23,327 bases of DNA, taken from a virus. The notes below the pieces were generated by a model. It was given only the letters and a program-made list of their open reading frames with translations. It had not been told where the DNA came from and did not search any database. The first letter of the stretch is position 1; each line of letters begins with the position of its first letter. The DNA lies in IMG/VR virus record IMGVR_UViG_3300034198_008618, positions 1 to 23,327 of that record; one strand, written 5' to 3'. Of this stretch, positions 22,381-23,327 are shown piece by piece. The position numbers and the translations under genes are program-made.

Positions 22381-23095
22381 AGCAGCAGCGTCCCCCTCCG
22401 ATGCAGAGTCGACGACCACCCAGTCGGAGCCCTGCGACAACCTCAAGCTGTGGGATTCGGTACAGGCTACCGACCCACGGTATACCAAGAAGTTCACGCG
22501 CGGCGGCGGGTTCAGCGGCACCGCCATCAACGCGACCTACCTCGCCAAGCGTGCCACCGAGACGTTCGGCCCTATCGGCACCGGCTGGGGCGTGCTCGTC
22601 GAGGATGAGCAGTACGCAGAAGGCGCGCCCATCGTCGACGATAAGCACGGACTCGTCGGCACGGAGATCATCCACGTCCTCCGCATCATGCTCTGGTACG
22701 AGTTCAACGGCGTTCGTGGCGAAGTCCGCCACTACGGACAGACCGTCTTCGTGGGCAAGAACAAGCACGGCGTGTTCACGGACGAAGAGGCACCCAAGAA
22801 GTCTCTCACCGACGCAATGTCCAAGGCTCTGAGCCTGCTAGGATTCGCGTCTGACGTTCACCTCGGTCTGTATGACGACAACAAGTACGTGTCTGACCTA
22901 AAGACGGCCATCGCCGAGGCAGAGAAGCCCAAGGGTCCGACCCTGCAGGAACTGCTCGACCGCCTCAACGCGGCGACCACCCTCGACGAACTCAAGACCT
23001 CTGTTGTCTCCGCTAGCCTACTGTCTGACACGGACAAGGCCACGCTCAAGGTTGCCTACCTCGCCAAGCAGACGGCGCTCAAGGGTGCGCAATGA
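22370..23095 (+). CDS. Single-strand annealing protein (Rad52/Erf-type, DUF1071-like), 241 aa
   Basis: Residues 143-175 have the signature of this family, KKSLTDAMSKALSLLGFASD followed by LGLYDDNKYV, and residues 27-72 have the matching N-terminal pattern (LWDSVQATDPRYTKKF ... FGPIGTGWG). Such proteins anneal complementary DNA strands in phage recombination and replication. The core is about 175 residues; a Lys/Pro linker and a helical C-terminal tail (about 191-236) follow. ATG 22370 is chosen because it has AAGGAA upstream; the frame is open to 22307, but that overlaps the previous gene without a ribosome site. A next gene overlaps by ATGA. Confidence 0.8.
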   Translation: MPRKAAASPSDAESTTTQSEPCDNLKLWDSVQATDPRYTKKFTRGGGFSGTAINATYLAKRATETFGPIGTGWGVLVEDEQYAEGAPIVDDKHGLVGTEIIHVLRIMLWYEFNGVRGEVRHYGQTVFVGKNKHGVFTDEEAPKKSLTDAMSKALSLLGFASDVHLGLYDDNKYVSDLKTAIAEAEKPKGPTLQELLDRLNAATTLDELKTSVVSASLLSDTDKATLKVAYLAKQTALKGAQ

Positions 23096-23280
23096 GCGAC
23101 GACCTCGACACCAGGGCGAAGGATATCGCCCGCCGCCTCATGCTTCCGCATGGGCACGCCGATAGGCTTGGACTCAACCTAGACATCGGCGCTGCAATGT
23201 TCGTCTACGGGATAGACCGGGTGTGGCGAGCCGTGTTCACCGAGCTTGGCGTCGACATCCGAGAGGCAGGTGCCGCGTGA
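23092..23280 (+). CDS. Small protein, 62 aa, between annealing protein and probable exonuclease
   Basis: The start overlaps the annealing-protein stop (ATGA) and the stop overlaps the next GTG (GTGA), so it is translated as part of a tightly coupled set. The sequence is helical (LDTRAKDIARRLMLPHGHAD, then FVYGIDRVWRAVFTELGVDI). I do not recognise it. Placement suggests a small accessory of the recombination or replication genes, but there is no direct support for function. Confidence 0.65.
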   Translation: MSDDLDTRAKDIARRLMLPHGHADRLGLNLDIGAAMFVYGIDRVWRAVFTELGVDIREAGAA

Positions 23281-23327
23281 AGCTACCGGTCCTCACGGCG
23301 TCGAGCACGGAGGAGTGGATCAACTGC
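23277..23327 (+). CDS. Possible PD-(D/E)XK exonuclease, N-terminus only
   Basis: A GTG start overlapping the preceding stop (GTGA) gives 17 residues, KLPVLTASSTEEWINC after the first, before the window ends. The LTASS-x3-W-x2-C pattern at the N-terminus is like that of Cas4/RecB-like and DUF2800-type phage exonucleases (ASS-x2-RW-xN-CP), which usually neighbour a single-strand annealing protein. The fragment is too short for the catalytic residues to be seen, so the call is tentative. Confidence 0.4.
   Translation, partial: MKLPVLTASSTEEWINC

Noticed and set aside
22018-22530. 170-aa minus-strand frame and other minus-strand frames in 19060-22768
   Set aside because: They lie opposite well-supported, coupled plus-strand genes and lack ribosome sites.
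1-23327. CRISPR arrays or insertion sequences
   Set aside because: No regularly spaced repeats, transposase motifs or terminal inverted repeats with target duplications were seen.

Overview
The window looks like part of a tailed double-stranded DNA phage genome with a short (podovirus-type) tail. The bottom strand carries a contiguous virion block in the order AT-hook protein, terminase large subunit, portal, scaffold, major capsid, decoration-like protein, small acidic protein, head-tail adaptor, 143-aa protein, giant tail nozzle, two Ala/Gln-rich internal (ejection) proteins, and the start of a third, probably very large, virion protein that leaves the window at base 1. No RNA polymerase, integrase, repressor, lysis gene or plasmid/chromosomal housekeeping gene is visible. 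The host cannot be named; the moderately GC-rich coding bias and clear GGAGG-type ribosome sites fit a proteobacterial host, but that is inference.

Layout: 1-17183 is the minus-strand late (packaging and morphogenesis) cluster, tightly packed with stop/start overlaps and Shine-Dalgarno sites often embedded in the preceding stop. 17184-17895 is a non-coding divergent control region of about 0.7 kb holding candidate promoters, a 20-bp direct repeat, a palindrome at the expected late start point, and several hairpins in the presumed late leader. From 17896 to the right edge, small plus-strand genes form an early/accessory cluster. It includes a GP88-family Cys-motif protein, Cys-rich and zinc-ribbon proteins, two tiny membrane peptides missed by a 60-aa cutoff, a winged-helix-like protein, and a Rad52/Erf-type single-strand annealing protein followed by the start of what may be its partner exonuclease.

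The most unusual content is RNA-level structure in 18301-19065. Two 41-nt elements (18310-18350 and 18990-19030) each contain a canonical tRNA T-arm (GGTTCGATTCC), a 7-nt tRNA-like 3' acceptor strand, a complementary 5' strand and a conserved GG in a 10-nt linker, but no room for a D-arm or anticodon arm. They have identical length and layout and differ by compensatory changes in both stems, and each begins a few bases after a stop codon. They look like minimal acceptor/T-arm tRNA mimics, perhaps used to punctuate the early mRNA through tRNA-processing enzymes. Next to them, a third repeated element, GCGCCA-(2 to 3 nt)-TGGCGC, lies just upstream of three ribosome sites (18630, 19034, 22343), and 18384-18620 is a dense run of hairpins that may be a structured non-coding RNA.
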